A stretch of DNA of 42,334 nt from Planctomycetota bacterium (GCA_002720975.1 PBIX01000059.1:1-42334); one strand, 5' to 3'; positions 6,965-16,014 are shown, counted from the first letter of the stretch. Numbers and translations are program-made. Notes: generated by a model not told the origin, from the sequence alone.

Positions 6965-9700
6965 ATGCCTAAGAGGAGTTCGAGCTGGGAGCTGCGGCTG
7001 GGAGGAATCGCGTTGATTGCTCTGGCGGTGGTTCTGACCTACAGCCAGGCACTGGGCGGTGGATTCGTCTATGACGACAAGCTGCTCGTCCTCGACAACC
7101 TGCGGCTGTCTTCACTCGGTACGGCCTTTGGCGCGTTCTTCGAGCCCTACTGGTCCTTTGATCCGACGGCGACCTTCACCAACTCCTACTGGCGACCGCT
7201 GACGACGATCACCCTGGCCCTGGGACGCAGCCTGTCGGGCACGGACCCGTTGGGATACCACATCCTCTCCCTGGGGCTGCACGTGATCGCAAGCGTCGTG
7301 GTCTGGCGATTGGCGGCGCGCTTGCTGGGCAGCCCCTTGTTGGGTTTGGGGGTGGCACTGCTCTTCGCCATGCACCCCACGCACGTGGAGAGTGTGGCCT
7401 GGGTCTCAGCGATCAATGATCCCCTCTACGGATTGTTTGCCCTACTGGCCCTGGACGCCTTCCTGGAATGGCGCAACAAGGGGTCGCAAGGCTCGCCATG
7501 GCTTGCTGGAATCTGGCTCCTGCCCGCCCTGCTCTCCAAGGAGCAGGCCCTGACCCTCGTGCCCGTGGCACTGGTCCTCGACCTCTCCCGCCAATGGTTG
7601 TGGGCACCCCCCGAGGAAGAGAAGAAGAGGTCCGATGATCCGGCCTTTGACCTGCTATGTGCGTACGGTCCGTTCCTTCTGGCCCTGCTCGTGTACTACG
7701 CAGGCCGAGTGATCACGTTCGGCAGCATCCTGGGCGGCTTTGACATTCTCAGTGCCGGCTTCGGCTTGAGTGCTGGCCGTGCCTCTCAGTTCCGGATCGA
7801 GATCATGGGTGGGTTCTTGGAGCACCTGTTCCTACCACTGAACCAGGAGGTGTTCCGCCAGGTACGGCCCGAACTACCCGCTGGGCACATGCCTTGGCTG
7901 AAGGCGTTGGGGTTCACCGGGTTGTGGCTTATCGCTGCAAGCTGGGCAGCACTCTCCCGGAGGCGGTTGGAGTTCGGCCTGCTTCTCACATTGCCGGCCT
8001 CCTTCTTGTTGATACTCCTGCGCTACGAGAGCGCGGGGGCCTTCCCCATTTCCGATCGCTATCTCTACCTCCCAACGATCTTCGCGGCACTGCTCCTGGC
8101 CGCAGCCTGCTCACACTTTCTTCAGCAAAGGCAGGCCTTCGGCGTACTGGCCCTTGCTGCCATCGGATGCGGGTTCCATAGCCACGCCTATACCGCGAAC
8201 TTCGCAGATGACGAGACGTTCTTCCGCGCCGCCGTTGCCACCTCCCCAGACAACACGTACGTGCGCTGGGGCATGGGCAACGTGCTACTGGAACGCTATC
8301 AGCGATTGCAGTCCCAAGGGGACCTGGACGAGGCCGCCTTTCATTTCCTGATGTCCCTGAAGCTCGGGACGGATTATGGGGAGCGTGAACCGGTCTTCAC
8401 GGACGATCAGTCCGCCGCTACGAAAGCCGACCAGTTGAGCCTGCTGATCAACGGCACGACCCCCAGTCAGCGCCGACCGGACAATACGGTCATGTGGTCG
8501 CTGGATGACCGCTTGCAGGCAAACATCGGACAAGCCTGGTGCCACATGTTTCAGGCGCTCAACAGTGAGGATCGCGACCTGAGCGTTGCCGAGATCATCT
8601 TCGAGCAGACTCTTCTGCGCTGGCCGGAGAGCATCCAGGCCAAGCTGGGCCTGGGGACCGTTCTGTTGCAGCAGGGCCGACTGCCCGAGGCCGAGACCAA
8701 GCTGCGCGAAGTCGTCGCAGCAAACCCCGCCTACGCCGAGGCCTGGCACAACCTGGGGCTGGCTCTGGCGGACCAGCACAATTGGGTTGACGCCCGCAAG
8801 TGCTTCGAACAGGCGCTGCGATTCCGCCCCGAGCACCTCCCCGACCTGATCAACGTGGCCAAGGCGTCAATAGACGGAGGGCAATTCGAAATCGCCGAGC
8901 GATACCTCGATACCGCCCGTGACATCCATCCGAAGAGCACGGAGCCGCTGCACTTCCAGGGCATGCTGGCCGCCGTGCGCGGCGATCTGCCCACCGCCCT
9001 GACTCACTTCGACGCCGTGCTCCGGCGTCAGCCCGATCACGCCCAGGCCATCTTGCAACGCGGTAGGGTCCTGGCCAGCCAGGGCCAGGCCGCTGAGGCC
9101 GCTGCGGCACTGAGCCGCGCCTGTGAGTTGTTGCCCACCAGCTTTGACGCCTACTACACAATGGCAAGCCTCGTGCTCTCATCGGAAGGCTCCCCGGAGG
9201 CGGCACTACCCTACCTGCGTCGCGCCTATGCCCTGGGCCCACCCGACAGCACGCGACAGGTCCTGCACCAAGCACTGAAGGATGTGCTCGGCCCCAACGC
9301 TGCCGATTGCCTGGCCCTCTCGCGTATGGATGCTGCGCGCAGGGACTTTGTCCATGCCATCGACTGGGTGGATGATGCGCTCACGCTCTACGAGAGCGAG
9401 CCAGGGACACCGGCCAAGGGCATGGGCACCATGCACTACGAGCGCGGTACCTACCTGTGGGCCATGGACCGCGACGACGAGGCCGCGGATGCCTATCGCA
9501 AATCGATTGCCTTCGACGCAGAGGCATTTCATTCCTACCATGACCTGGCCGTGATCATGTCGCACAAGCCGGGCATGGGAGCCGAAGCCGCGCGGCTCGC
9601 AGCAATGGCTCTCGCCAGGCTCGATTCTGCCAGTGGCATAACGGACCCCGGCTATCGCAAGACGGTCCACACAGTGCTGTCGGGGATTGCGGGTGAGTGA
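6965..9700 (+). CDS. TMTC-like GT-C glycosyltransferase with C-terminal TPR array
   Basis: A 911-aa integral membrane protein. The N-terminal half is a GT-C fold like PMT/TMTC O-mannosyltransferases: after the first helix it has GGGFVYDDKLLV, with the acidic pair typical of GT-C loop 1, then HPTHVESVAWVSAINDPLYG and LLSKEQALTLVPV, in about ten hydrophobic helices. From residue ~420 onward it is soluble and built of TPRs, clearest in GLGTVLLQQGRLPEAETKL, then AWHNLGLALADQHNWVDA. It probably transfers a lipid-linked sugar to exported proteins, with the TPRs binding acceptors; donor and acceptor are unknown. Start chosen at 6965 because a TATGTT box lies 7 nt upstream and overlaps the alternative ATG at 6953. 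Confidence 0.8.
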   Translation: MPKRSSSWELRLGGIALIALAVVLTYSQALGGGFVYDDKLLVLDNLRLSSLGTAFGAFFEPYWSFDPTATFTNSYWRPLTTITLALGRSLSGTDPLGYHILSLGLHVIASVVVWRLAARLLGSPLLGLGVALLFAMHPTHVESVAWVSAINDPLYGLFALLALDAFLEWRNKGSQGSPWLAGIWLLPALLSKEQALTLVPVALVLDLSRQWLWAPPEEEKKRSDDPAFDLLCAYGPFLLALLVYYAGRVITFGSILGGFDILSAGFGLSAGRASQFRIEIMGGFLEHLFLPLNQEVFRQVRPELPAGHMPWLKALGFTGLWLIAASWAALSRRRLEFGLLLTLPASFLLILLRYESAGAFPISDRYLYLPTIFAALLLAAACSHFLQQRQAFGVLALAAIGCGFHSHAYTANFADDETFFRAAVATSPDNTYVRWGMGNVLLERYQRLQSQGDLDEAAFHFLMSLKLGTDYGEREPVFTDDQSAATKADQLSLLINGTTPSQRRPDNTVMWSLDDRLQANIGQAWCHMFQALNSEDRDLSVAEIIFEQTLLRWPESIQAKLGLGTVLLQQGRLPEAETKLREVVAANPAYAEAWHNLGLALADQHNWVDARKCFEQALRFRPEHLPDLINVAKASIDGGQFEIAERYLDTARDIHPKSTEPLHFQGMLAAVRGDLPTALTHFDAVLRRQPDHAQAILQRGRVLASQGQAAEAAAALSRACELLPTSFDAYYTMASLVLSSEGSPEAALPYLRRAYALGPPDSTRQVLHQALKDVLGPNAADCLALSRMDAARRDFVHAIDWVDDALTLYESEPGTPAKGMGTMHYERGTYLWAMDRDDEAADAYRKSIAFDAEAFHSYHDLAVIMSHKPGMGAEAARLAAMALARLDSASGITDPGYRKTVHTVLSGIAGE

Positions 9701-9709
9701 GGGCTGCCC

Positions 9710-10549
9710 CTAGAACTCGATCGCGCTTGTGCTGAACACCGGGCCGTCGACACAGGCCTTGGCGACAGGCCAAGCGCCCAAGGGCCCGTCAGGACGGGTG
9801 ACGAGAGAGCAACCGTTGCAGATGCCCACCCCACAGCCCATGTAGGTTTCAAGGGAGACCCAGCACTTGAGGTTCTTCGCCGCAGCTTCATGGGCAACGG
9901 CTTCCATCATGGGTTCAGGCCCACAGGTGAGTAGGTGTACGGTCTCCGGGAGGTTGCCCGCGTCCCACTGCTTGCGCAGGCAATCGAGGACGTTGCCGTG
10001 AAAGCCGACGGAGCCATCGTCCGTGGCGGCCAGCACGCGCACGCCCAACTCCATGAAGGCCTCCAGGTCGTAGAGGAACCCCGCCTGGCGGCCGCCATAG
10101 ATCAGGGTCAGGTCTTCGGGCTCCACCTTGGCTCCGTGGCTACCCTCCAGCGCCTGCTGGATGGCCATGTAGAAAGGTGCAGACCCGATCCCCCCGGCCA
10201 CCATGACCCGCGGCACATCGGCTTCGAACTCCGGGAAGCCATTTCCCAAGGGGCCAACGCACACCAGCTCTGTCCCGGGAGGGCTGCCGGCCAGGGCGCG
10301 CGTCCCAGGCCCCATGACCTTGATCAGGAACTCGATGCTCCCGTCGTCGTACTGGCGGTAGACAGAGAAGGGCCGAGGGATGGAGGGGGCGGTGTCGTCC
10401 AGGCTCCGGAGCATGAAGAAACGCCCCGCACGCAGAGGATCAGCGGGCTCAAGGGGCTTGATGCGCAGGAGCACTCCATCCTCCCCACAGGGCTCCACGC
10501 CCAGTACATGGGCATTTTGGGAGCGGGCATCAATGGGCGGAGCGGGCAT
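9710..10549 (-). CDS. pyrK: Dihydroorotate dehydrogenase electron-transfer subunit-like flavoprotein (PyrK family)
   Basis: FAD/2Fe-2S protein that passes electrons from a type B dihydroorotate dehydrogenase to NAD+. The FAD-binding RPFSVYRQYDD segment is followed by an NAD-binding ferredoxin-reductase fold (MVAGGIGSAPFYMAI, LIYGGRQ, LTCGPEPMMEAV). A C-terminal cysteine cluster ETYMGCGVGICNGCSLVT plus a distal Cys in AWPVAKACVDG matches the PyrK 2Fe-2S site. No pyrD lies in the window, so a different partner cannot be excluded. The frame extends to 10606, but I place the start at ATG 10547-10549 (279 aa), where the protein core begins and where a TACCAT box sits 8 nt upstream. The gene is divergent from the ABC-F gene. 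Confidence 0.85.
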   Translation of the reverse strand: MPAPPIDARSQNAHVLGVEPCGEDGVLLRIKPLEPADPLRAGRFFMLRSLDDTAPSIPRPFSVYRQYDDGSIEFLIKVMGPGTRALAGSPPGTELVCVGPLGNGFPEFEADVPRVMVAGGIGSAPFYMAIQQALEGSHGAKVEPEDLTLIYGGRQAGFLYDLEAFMELGVRVLAATDDGSVGFHGNVLDCLRKQWDAGNLPETVHLLTCGPEPMMEAVAHEAAAKNLKCWVSLETYMGCGVGICNGCSLVTRPDGPLGAWPVAKACVDGPVFSTSAIEF

Positions 10550-10557
10550 CGGGCGTG

Positions 10558-10563
10558 ATGGTA
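10558..10563 (-). promoter_or_regulatory. Candidate -10 box TACCAT for pyrK
   Basis: Read on the minus strand, TACCAT lies 8 nt before the pyrK ATG. Exactly 17 nt upstream of it begins the 10581-10594 dyad, whose near half (TGGTGC on this strand) falls where a -35 box would be. Confidence 0.4.
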
Positions 10564-10580
10564 CGCCGTGGAGGCCGCTC

Positions 10581-10594
10581 GCACCACATGGTGC
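10581..10594. promoter_or_regulatory. Dyad-symmetric possible operator between pyrK and the ABC-F gene
   Basis: GCACCA-CA-TGGTGC is a perfect 6+6 inverted repeat in the divergent intergenic region. It covers the -35 position of the proposed pyrK promoter and lies about 35 bp upstream of the proposed TATCCT -10 box of the ABC-F gene. It could be a regulator site serving both directions, but short dyads also arise by chance in GC-rich DNA. Confidence 0.3.
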
Positions 10595-10629
10595 GGGCTC
10601 GCGCACCTAGCCACCACAGGCGATGCCGC

Positions 10630-10635
10630 TATCCT
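10630..10635 (+). promoter_or_regulatory. Candidate -10 box TATCCT for the ABC-F gene
   Basis: TATCCT lies 31 nt before the ATG at 10667, implying a leader of about 24 nt. It lies inside the longest possible frame, which argues against the upstream start at 10568. Confidence 0.35.
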
Positions 10636-10666
10636 AGTCGCCCCGGAATTCGCCCCGGCCCACTCC

Positions 10667-12589
10667 ATGACCCTGCTCTCCCTCGACAACCTGAAGAAGC
10701 ACTACGGGACGCAAGAGGTCTTGAAGGGGGCTTCCCTGCTACTGGATCCGGGGGTGATCCTTGGCATCGTGGGACGCAATGGCGGTGGGAAGACGACGCT
10801 CTTCAGGATCATCACCGGAGAGGAATCCCCCGATTGGGGGACGGTATCCCTGAGGCGCGGGGCGCGCATGGGCTTCGTACCCCAGCGACCGGTGTTCGCT
10901 CCGGGTTTGAGCGTGAGCGACTACGTGGAGTCCGGGTTGGACGAGACCAAGCTGCTGCTGACGCGAATCGAGGCCATTGGCGATGAGATGGGCACAGCCA
11001 CCGGCGATTCCCTGAACCGGTTGATGCGGGAGCACGACGAGCTGACCGGTCGCGTGGATGAGCTGGGCGGTTGGGAGACCGAGCGCAGGGTGGAGACCGT
11101 GCTCTCCGGTATTGGTCTCGGAGAAGAGTTCTGGAAGCGCGAGGCCTGCACCCTCTCCGGTGGGGAGAAGAACCGCGTCGCGCTGGCGCGCGAGCTGGTA
11201 GCGGATCATGACCTGTTGCTGCTCGATGAGCCCACGAACCACCTGGACCTGGAGGGGATCGAGTGGCTCGAGAAGTACCTCGCTGAAATACGCGGGGCCG
11301 TACTGATCGTCTCCCACGACAGGCGTCTGCTGCAGAACTCGGTACATCGCATCGTGGAGCTCGAGTTCGGTGAGCTTGGGACCTATCCGGGCAACTACTC
11401 CCAGTATCTCGTGCTCAAACAAGAGCGCTATGACGACCACCTTCGCCGCTACAAGCAGCAGCAAGAGCACGTGCGCAAAGAAGAGGGCTTCATCAAAAAG
11501 CACATGGGCAGCCAGCGCACGGCAGAGGCCAAGGGGCGGGCCAAGAAGCTCAGCCACGTCGAGCGAATCGAGGCCCCTCACCACGACATCCGCAGGCCTG
11601 CCATCCATGCCCCCCAGGCGGCGCGTGGGGGTGAGAGGGTCTTGCTGGCCACCGGACTGAGCGGCGGGGATGAGGGCAATGTGCTCTTCAAAGACGTGGA
11701 GCTGCGCGTCGGACGTGGGCAGCGCATTGGCGTGGTCGGCCCCAATGGGTCGGGCAAGTCGACCCTGATGAAGATCCTCGCCGGCCACATGAATGCCCTG
11801 GCCGGAACGGTGAGCCTGGGGCACGGGGCCCAGGTGGCCTACTACGACCAGAACACCTCCCACCTGCGAGACGACGGAACGCCACACTCAGAGATCGGCC
11901 GCTTCCATCCCACCTTGACGGACCTGGAGATTCGCTCGCACCTGGCGCGCTTTCTCTTTCGAGGGACCGACGTGGGCAAGTCCGTTGCCGCTCTCTCTGG
12001 AGGAGAGCGCTCACGGTTGTGTCTGGCCCTGCTCGTTCTCAGCAAACCAAGCTGGATGGCCTTGGATGAACCGACCAACCACCTGGACCTCGCCAGCCGA
12101 ACCGCTCTGGAGGAGATGCTGTCGGAATTTCAGGGGGCACTCGTCTGCATCAGCCACGACCGGGAGTTCCTGGATGGGCTGTGCACGCACATCATCGAAG
12201 TCAGCGATGGCGGAATCCGTGAGTTCGAGGGGAACTACACAGCCTGGCGCAAGGTCAAGGAATCCGAGCGCGCCGTCGCCACTGAGGCGCGCGCAGATGC
12301 CGCAGCACAGGCCAAGCGCGCCGCTCGGGAGAAAGCGGAGGCCGCACCGAAGAAAAAGAAGGGAAAGAAAGGGCGGTCCGGGGGCGGCAAGGTCCGCAAC
12401 CCCTATCAGTTCGAGCGGCTCGAGAAGCGTATCATCGCCCTTGAGGAGGAGCTCGAGGCGCTCAACTCCGCTTGCGCCTCGGAAGAGGTCTACTCGAACT
12501 CTGAGAAGCTGCGGGAGACCCAGATTCGGATCGCGGAGGTCTCCCAAGAACTGGAACTCGCCAACGAAGACTGGGAAAACTGGTCCTAG
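10667..12589 (+). CDS. ABC-F family ATPase, Uup/Ettan type with C-terminal coiled coil
   Basis: Cytoplasmic tandem ABC ATPase without membrane segments, of the family that acts on ribosomes. NBD1 has Walker A GRNGGGKTT (36-44), signature LSGGEKNR and Walker B LLLLDEPTNHLDLEG. The interdomain linker is the charged helical arm (YKQQQEHVRKEEGFIKKHMG). NBD2 has GPNGSGKST, LSGGERSR and DEPTNHLDLAS. A basic, lysine-rich stretch (KKKKGKKGR) leads to a C-terminal coiled coil of the Uup type. Walker A1 has Gly-Lys-Thr-Thr preceded by GG instead of the commoner GSGKS, a tolerated variant. The frame can extend to 10568, but the ATG at 10667 starts directly at the NBD (TLLSLDNLKKHYG). It precedes argS by 42 bp. 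Confidence 0.9.
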   Translation: MTLLSLDNLKKHYGTQEVLKGASLLLDPGVILGIVGRNGGGKTTLFRIITGEESPDWGTVSLRRGARMGFVPQRPVFAPGLSVSDYVESGLDETKLLLTRIEAIGDEMGTATGDSLNRLMREHDELTGRVDELGGWETERRVETVLSGIGLGEEFWKREACTLSGGEKNRVALARELVADHDLLLLDEPTNHLDLEGIEWLEKYLAEIRGAVLIVSHDRRLLQNSVHRIVELEFGELGTYPGNYSQYLVLKQERYDDHLRRYKQQQEHVRKEEGFIKKHMGSQRTAEAKGRAKKLSHVERIEAPHHDIRRPAIHAPQAARGGERVLLATGLSGGDEGNVLFKDVELRVGRGQRIGVVGPNGSGKSTLMKILAGHMNALAGTVSLGHGAQVAYYDQNTSHLRDDGTPHSEIGRFHPTLTDLEIRSHLARFLFRGTDVGKSVAALSGGERSRLCLALLVLSKPSWMALDEPTNHLDLASRTALEEMLSEFQGALVCISHDREFLDGLCTHIIEVSDGGIREFEGNYTAWRKVKESERAVATEARADAAAQAKRAAREKAEAAPKKKKGKKGRSGGGKVRNPYQFERLEKRIIALEEELEALNSACASEEVYSNSEKLRETQIRIAEVSQELELANEDWENWS

Positions 12590-12604
12590 CACGGGCGCTC
12601 GCAG

Positions 12605-12610
12605 TATCCT
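12605..12610 (+). promoter_or_regulatory. Candidate -10 box TATCCT for argS
   Basis: TATCCT lies in the 42-bp gap after the ABC-F stop codon and 21 nt before the argS ATG, implying a leader of about 14 nt. It suggests argS has its own promoter even though it is close behind the ABC-F gene. Confidence 0.35.
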
Positions 12611-12631
12611 GCCCTCCCGCCCCCAAGCCCC

Positions 12632-14341
12632 ATGCAACAGTTCCAAGACGCCGTTCGAGACGCGTTGATAGCCGAAACCGGCCTCGCGCAGGAAGCGGTG
12701 CGCCTTGAGACTCCGCGCGACCCAAGCATGGGCGACCTCGCCTTCCCCTGTTTCGTACTCGCCAAAGAGCTGAAGGCCGCGCCTCCGAAAATCGCCAGCG
12801 ACCTGGAGAGCAAGCTCAACGACCGCTTGCAGGGCATCACGGCCAAGGCAACGGGGCCGTTCCTCAATTTCACGATTGATCCGTCGCTTCTGGCCTCCAC
12901 GACCCTGGGACAGATCCAAGAGCAGGGAGACGCCTATGGCGGCAGCGATGAGGGCCACGGCAAGACCATCGTCCTCGATCTGTCTTCACCGAATATCGCC
13001 AAGCCCATGTCCGTGGGACACCTGCGCTCCACGGTCATCGGGGCGGCAATCCAACGTGTGCACAACGCTCTTGGCTACACGACCGTGGGCATCAACCACA
13101 TCGGTGACTGGGGCAGCCAGTTCGGCAAGCTCGTAGCTGCCGTGGACCGCTGGGGTGACACGGTCGACCTCGAAGCAGATCCCATCAAGGCCCTCCTGGC
13201 CCTGTACGTTCGCTACCACGAAGAAGAAGAGGGCGATCCCGAACTCAAGCAGGCGGGACGTGATGCCTTCAAGGAGCTCGAGAGTGGCGAGGACGGGAAG
13301 GTGCGCGCAACCTGGCGCAACCTGACCGAGCTCTCCTTGGCCGAGTTCGACAAGATCTACGCTCGCCTGGGTGTGGAGTTTGACGAGGTCCGAGGTGAGG
13401 CCTACTACGAGTCTCATCTCGACGCCACGGTCGAGCGCATCGTGGCAGCTGGCATTACCGAGGAATCCGAAGGCGCCCTGATCGTCAGGCTCTCCGAGTT
13501 TGGGGAAGAGGTCCCGCCCTGCCTGCTACGCAAGACAGACGGCACGACCCTCTACGCCACACGCGATCTTGCGGCCGCCTTTCATCGCTGGGAGCTGTAC
13601 AGCTTCGAGCGCAGCCTCTACGTGGTCGGTGGAGACCAGCGCCTGCACTTCCGTCAGCTCAAGCACGTGCTTGAGCGCATGGGAGTGGACTGGGAGCCGC
13701 GCATGGAGCACATCGACTTTGGAATGATGAGGCTCCCCGAGGGCAAGATGAGCACCCGCAAGGGGCGCGTGATCTTCCTTGAAGAGGTTCTCGATCAGGC
13801 CGCGGCCGAGGCGGACAAGGTCATCGCCGAGAAGAATCCGAACCTCGAAGCCCGCGCAGAGATAGCTGAAATGGTGGGCGTCGGTGCGGTGGTCTTCAAC
13901 GACCTGAAGCGCGAGCGGGTCAAGGACGTCGAGTTCGTCTGGGAAGAGGTCCTCTCCTTTGAGGGCGACACGGGGCCCTACGTCCAATACACCCACGCTC
14001 GCCTGGCTTCGATCCTGCGCAAGGGGGCAGCCGAACAAGCTGAGCTCGACTCCGAGCCCGTGGCGGACTGGAGTGCCCTGACTGGCGCCTCCCCCATCCT
14101 GGGCAAGCTGGGCCGCTTCAACGCCGTCCTCTCCCGCGCCGCCCGCAATGCCGAGCCCTCTGAGATCACCACCTATGCCTTGAGCCTGTGCCGGGACACC
14201 AACACCTGGATCGCCGCGGAGCGGGTCTTGGGTCAGGCCCCGGCTGCGACCGCCGCCCGCCTGGCGTTGGTCGATGGAGTCCGCCAAGTCCTGGCCAACG
14301 CCCTGGGCATCCTTGGGGTGGGTGCGCCAGAGCGCATGTAG
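12632..14341 (+). CDS. argS: Arginyl-tRNA synthetase
   Basis: Charges tRNA-Arg with arginine in the cytoplasm; class I synthetase. The 569 aa match the usual family length. An N-terminal Arg-specific additional domain (MQQFQDAVRDALI and the following ~100 residues) leads into the HIGH-type motif SVGHLRST (residues 127-134), then NHIGDWGSQFGKL, the arginine-site region DLAAAFHRWE, and the KMSTRKG loop at 372-378. Unusually for ArgS, many of which lack the second lysine motif, the KMSKS-type loop is easy to see. The anticodon-binding DALR domain occupies the last ~120 residues, beginning at TGPYVQYTHARLASIL. The frame begins at ATG 12632. Confidence 0.96.
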   Translation: MQQFQDAVRDALIAETGLAQEAVRLETPRDPSMGDLAFPCFVLAKELKAAPPKIASDLESKLNDRLQGITAKATGPFLNFTIDPSLLASTTLGQIQEQGDAYGGSDEGHGKTIVLDLSSPNIAKPMSVGHLRSTVIGAAIQRVHNALGYTTVGINHIGDWGSQFGKLVAAVDRWGDTVDLEADPIKALLALYVRYHEEEEGDPELKQAGRDAFKELESGEDGKVRATWRNLTELSLAEFDKIYARLGVEFDEVRGEAYYESHLDATVERIVAAGITEESEGALIVRLSEFGEEVPPCLLRKTDGTTLYATRDLAAAFHRWELYSFERSLYVVGGDQRLHFRQLKHVLERMGVDWEPRMEHIDFGMMRLPEGKMSTRKGRVIFLEEVLDQAAAEADKVIAEKNPNLEARAEIAEMVGVGAVVFNDLKRERVKDVEFVWEEVLSFEGDTGPYVQYTHARLASILRKGAAEQAELDSEPVADWSALTGASPILGKLGRFNAVLSRAARNAEPSEITTYALSLCRDTNTWIAAERVLGQAPAATAARLALVDGVRQVLANALGILGVGAPERM

Positions 14342-14496
14342 AGGATCACCCCGGCCTGGATCTGATCCGGGCAGGAAATGTACAGTCCGCGGCAAGGCAC
14401 TCCCGTGGGGTGCCGATGGCATCTACAGGCAATCGGCCGCCTCGCGTCTGAGCAGGACCCCGATCGGGGCCTGACGCGGCTGCGGCGACCCCACCC

Positions 14497-15024
14497 GTGA
14501 TCCTCCTGGAGCAACCCTTGATCGAGAAGTACATACGCGACGTCCCCGACTTCCCCAAGGAGGGGATTCTGTTCAAGGACATCACCCCCCTCCTGAAGAG
14601 CCCTGAAGGGTTGGCCCTGGCCATCTCCGGGATGGCCGAGGCGGTAGATCCGGGCTCCTTTGACGTGGTCTGTGGGATCGAGTCCCGCGGGTTCATCTTC
14701 GGCACGGCCCTGGCCCACAGGATAGGCAAGGGGTTCATTCCCATTCGCAAGCCTGGGAAGTTGCCCTGGAAGACCGCCTCGGAGTCCTATGACCTCGAGT
14801 ACGGAACCGACACCCTGGAGATCCACGAGGACGCCTGCCCCGGACAGCGGGTGCTCGTCGTCGATGATCTGCTGGCCACGGGCGGAACCATGGCCGCCGG
14901 GCTGGAGTTGGTACGCCGGGTGGGCGGCGATCCCATTGCTTGCATTGTCGCCATCGAAATCGCCATGCTGAAGGGGCGTGAGCGACTGGGCGACGTGGCA
15001 GTACACACCCTGATGACCGTCTGA
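14497..15024 (+). CDS. apt: Adenine phosphoribosyltransferase
   Basis: Purine salvage enzyme converting adenine and PRPP to AMP. The family opening YIRDVPDFPKEGILFKDITP is present at residues 12-31, GIESRGFIFG at 60-69, and the PRPP-binding loop VVDDLLATGGT at 121-131. Length (175 aa) is typical. The start is GTG at 14497; TTG at 14518 would also keep the conserved core. The 155 bp upstream (14342-14496) show no clear terminator or promoter. It is followed 22 bp later by the sigma factor, so the two are probably co-transcribed. Confidence 0.95.
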   Translation: MILLEQPLIEKYIRDVPDFPKEGILFKDITPLLKSPEGLALAISGMAEAVDPGSFDVVCGIESRGFIFGTALAHRIGKGFIPIRKPGKLPWKTASESYDLEYGTDTLEIHEDACPGQRVLVVDDLLATGGTMAAGLELVRRVGGDPIACIVAIEIAMLKGRERLGDVAVHTLMTV

Positions 15025-15046
15025 ACCGCAGCCCGCCAACCACCGC

Positions 15047-15952
15047 ATGAGCCCCAAGAAAACGACCGGTGACCGCACGCCGGCCCAAACCGCCAAGAGT
15101 TCCGCCAAAGCCAAGCCCATTGGCGGCACAAAGAAAAAGGCCAAGGTCGACCCAAACCTGCCGCCTGAGGAACAGCCCACGGAGGATCTATGGGTCCTGT
15201 ACAAGAAGGCGGCCCAGGCCAGTGACGCTGCCAAGGTGGAAGCTCTGCGCAATGTGCTCATGGAGCGCCACTACCCGCTGGTCAAGTACATCGCCGAACG
15301 CCTACTACAGACTCTGCCCAAGTCGATCGAGCTCGATGACCTGGTCAGCGCCGGACTTTTTGGACTGATGGATGCCATCCGCGGCTTTGACCTCTCGCGC
15401 GGCATCAAGTTCAAGACCTACTGCACGACCCGTATCCGCGGATCGATTCTGGACCAGCTGCGATCCCAGGACTGGGTACCCCGACTGGTGCGCTTGAAAG
15501 CCGGCAAGATCGACAAGGCTCTACAGAAGCTCACTGGCGAGTACGGCCGGGAGCCCACCCACGCCGAGCTCGCCAACTACCTGGAGATGGACTACGGCGA
15601 GCTCTCAAAGGAGATCTCATCGGCCAAGGCAAAGGCCATGTACTCCTTGTCGGAGAAGTGGGATGACGGAGACGACGACAACTCCATGGAGAAGACGGAC
15701 ATCCTGGAGGACAAGAAGGCCGTCGACCCCATCGGTGACCTCAACCGCTCGGACGTGATGGGCTACATCACGCGCTCGCTGACCAGCAAGGAGCGCTTCA
15801 TCATCGAGCAGTACTACCAGCACGGCCTGACCATGCGCGAGATCGGCGAGATGCTGACCCTCACCGAGAGCCGTGTGTGCCAGATCCACTCGAATGTGAT
15901 GGCCCGGCTCAAGAGCTTGCTGGGGCAGAAGCAATCCACGTTGTTGATGTAG
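15047..15952 (+). CDS. FliA/WhiG-type RNA polymerase sigma factor (sigma-70 group 3)
   Basis: Directs RNA polymerase to a subset of promoters. It has region 2 (YPLVKYIAERL, then ELDDLVSAGLFGLMDAIRGFD and KFKTYCTTRIRGSILDQLR), region 3 (EYGREPTHAELANYLEMD) and region 4 with a helix-turn-helix (LTMREIGEMLTLTESRVCQIH). The core is close to the FliA/WhiG pattern. A ~60-residue Lys/Pro-rich tail precedes region 2, and an acidic insert (EKWDDGDDDNSMEKTD) lies between regions 3 and 4. No flagellar genes or obvious anti-sigma factor are nearby, so its regulon may concern morphology or surface structures rather than motility. Translation follows apt closely, starting at ATG 15047. Confidence 0.92.
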   Translation: MSPKKTTGDRTPAQTAKSSAKAKPIGGTKKKAKVDPNLPPEEQPTEDLWVLYKKAAQASDAAKVEALRNVLMERHYPLVKYIAERLLQTLPKSIELDDLVSAGLFGLMDAIRGFDLSRGIKFKTYCTTRIRGSILDQLRSQDWVPRLVRLKAGKIDKALQKLTGEYGREPTHAELANYLEMDYGELSKEISSAKAKAMYSLSEKWDDGDDDNSMEKTDILEDKKAVDPIGDLNRSDVMGYITRSLTSKERFIIEQYYQHGLTMREIGEMLTLTESRVCQIHSNVMARLKSLLGQKQSTLLM

Positions 15953-16014
15953 GCCGTTGCCCCGGGGACGGCGCCCCAATCGGATGGGCCGAGGGCACTT
16001 GACCCACGAGGCTC

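Noticed and set aside
10739-11887. 382-codon open frame on the minus strand
   Set aside because: It is fully antisense to the ABC-F gene, whose motifs are unambiguous, and its translation is His/Gln/Leu-rich without a fold signature.
12011-12958. 315-codon open frame on the minus strand
   Set aside because: It straddles the end of the ABC-F gene and the start of argS on the opposite strand; a GC-rich shadow frame.
14233-15261. 342-codon open frame on the minus strand
   Set aside because: It is antisense to argS, apt and the sigma factor gene, all of which carry clear motifs.
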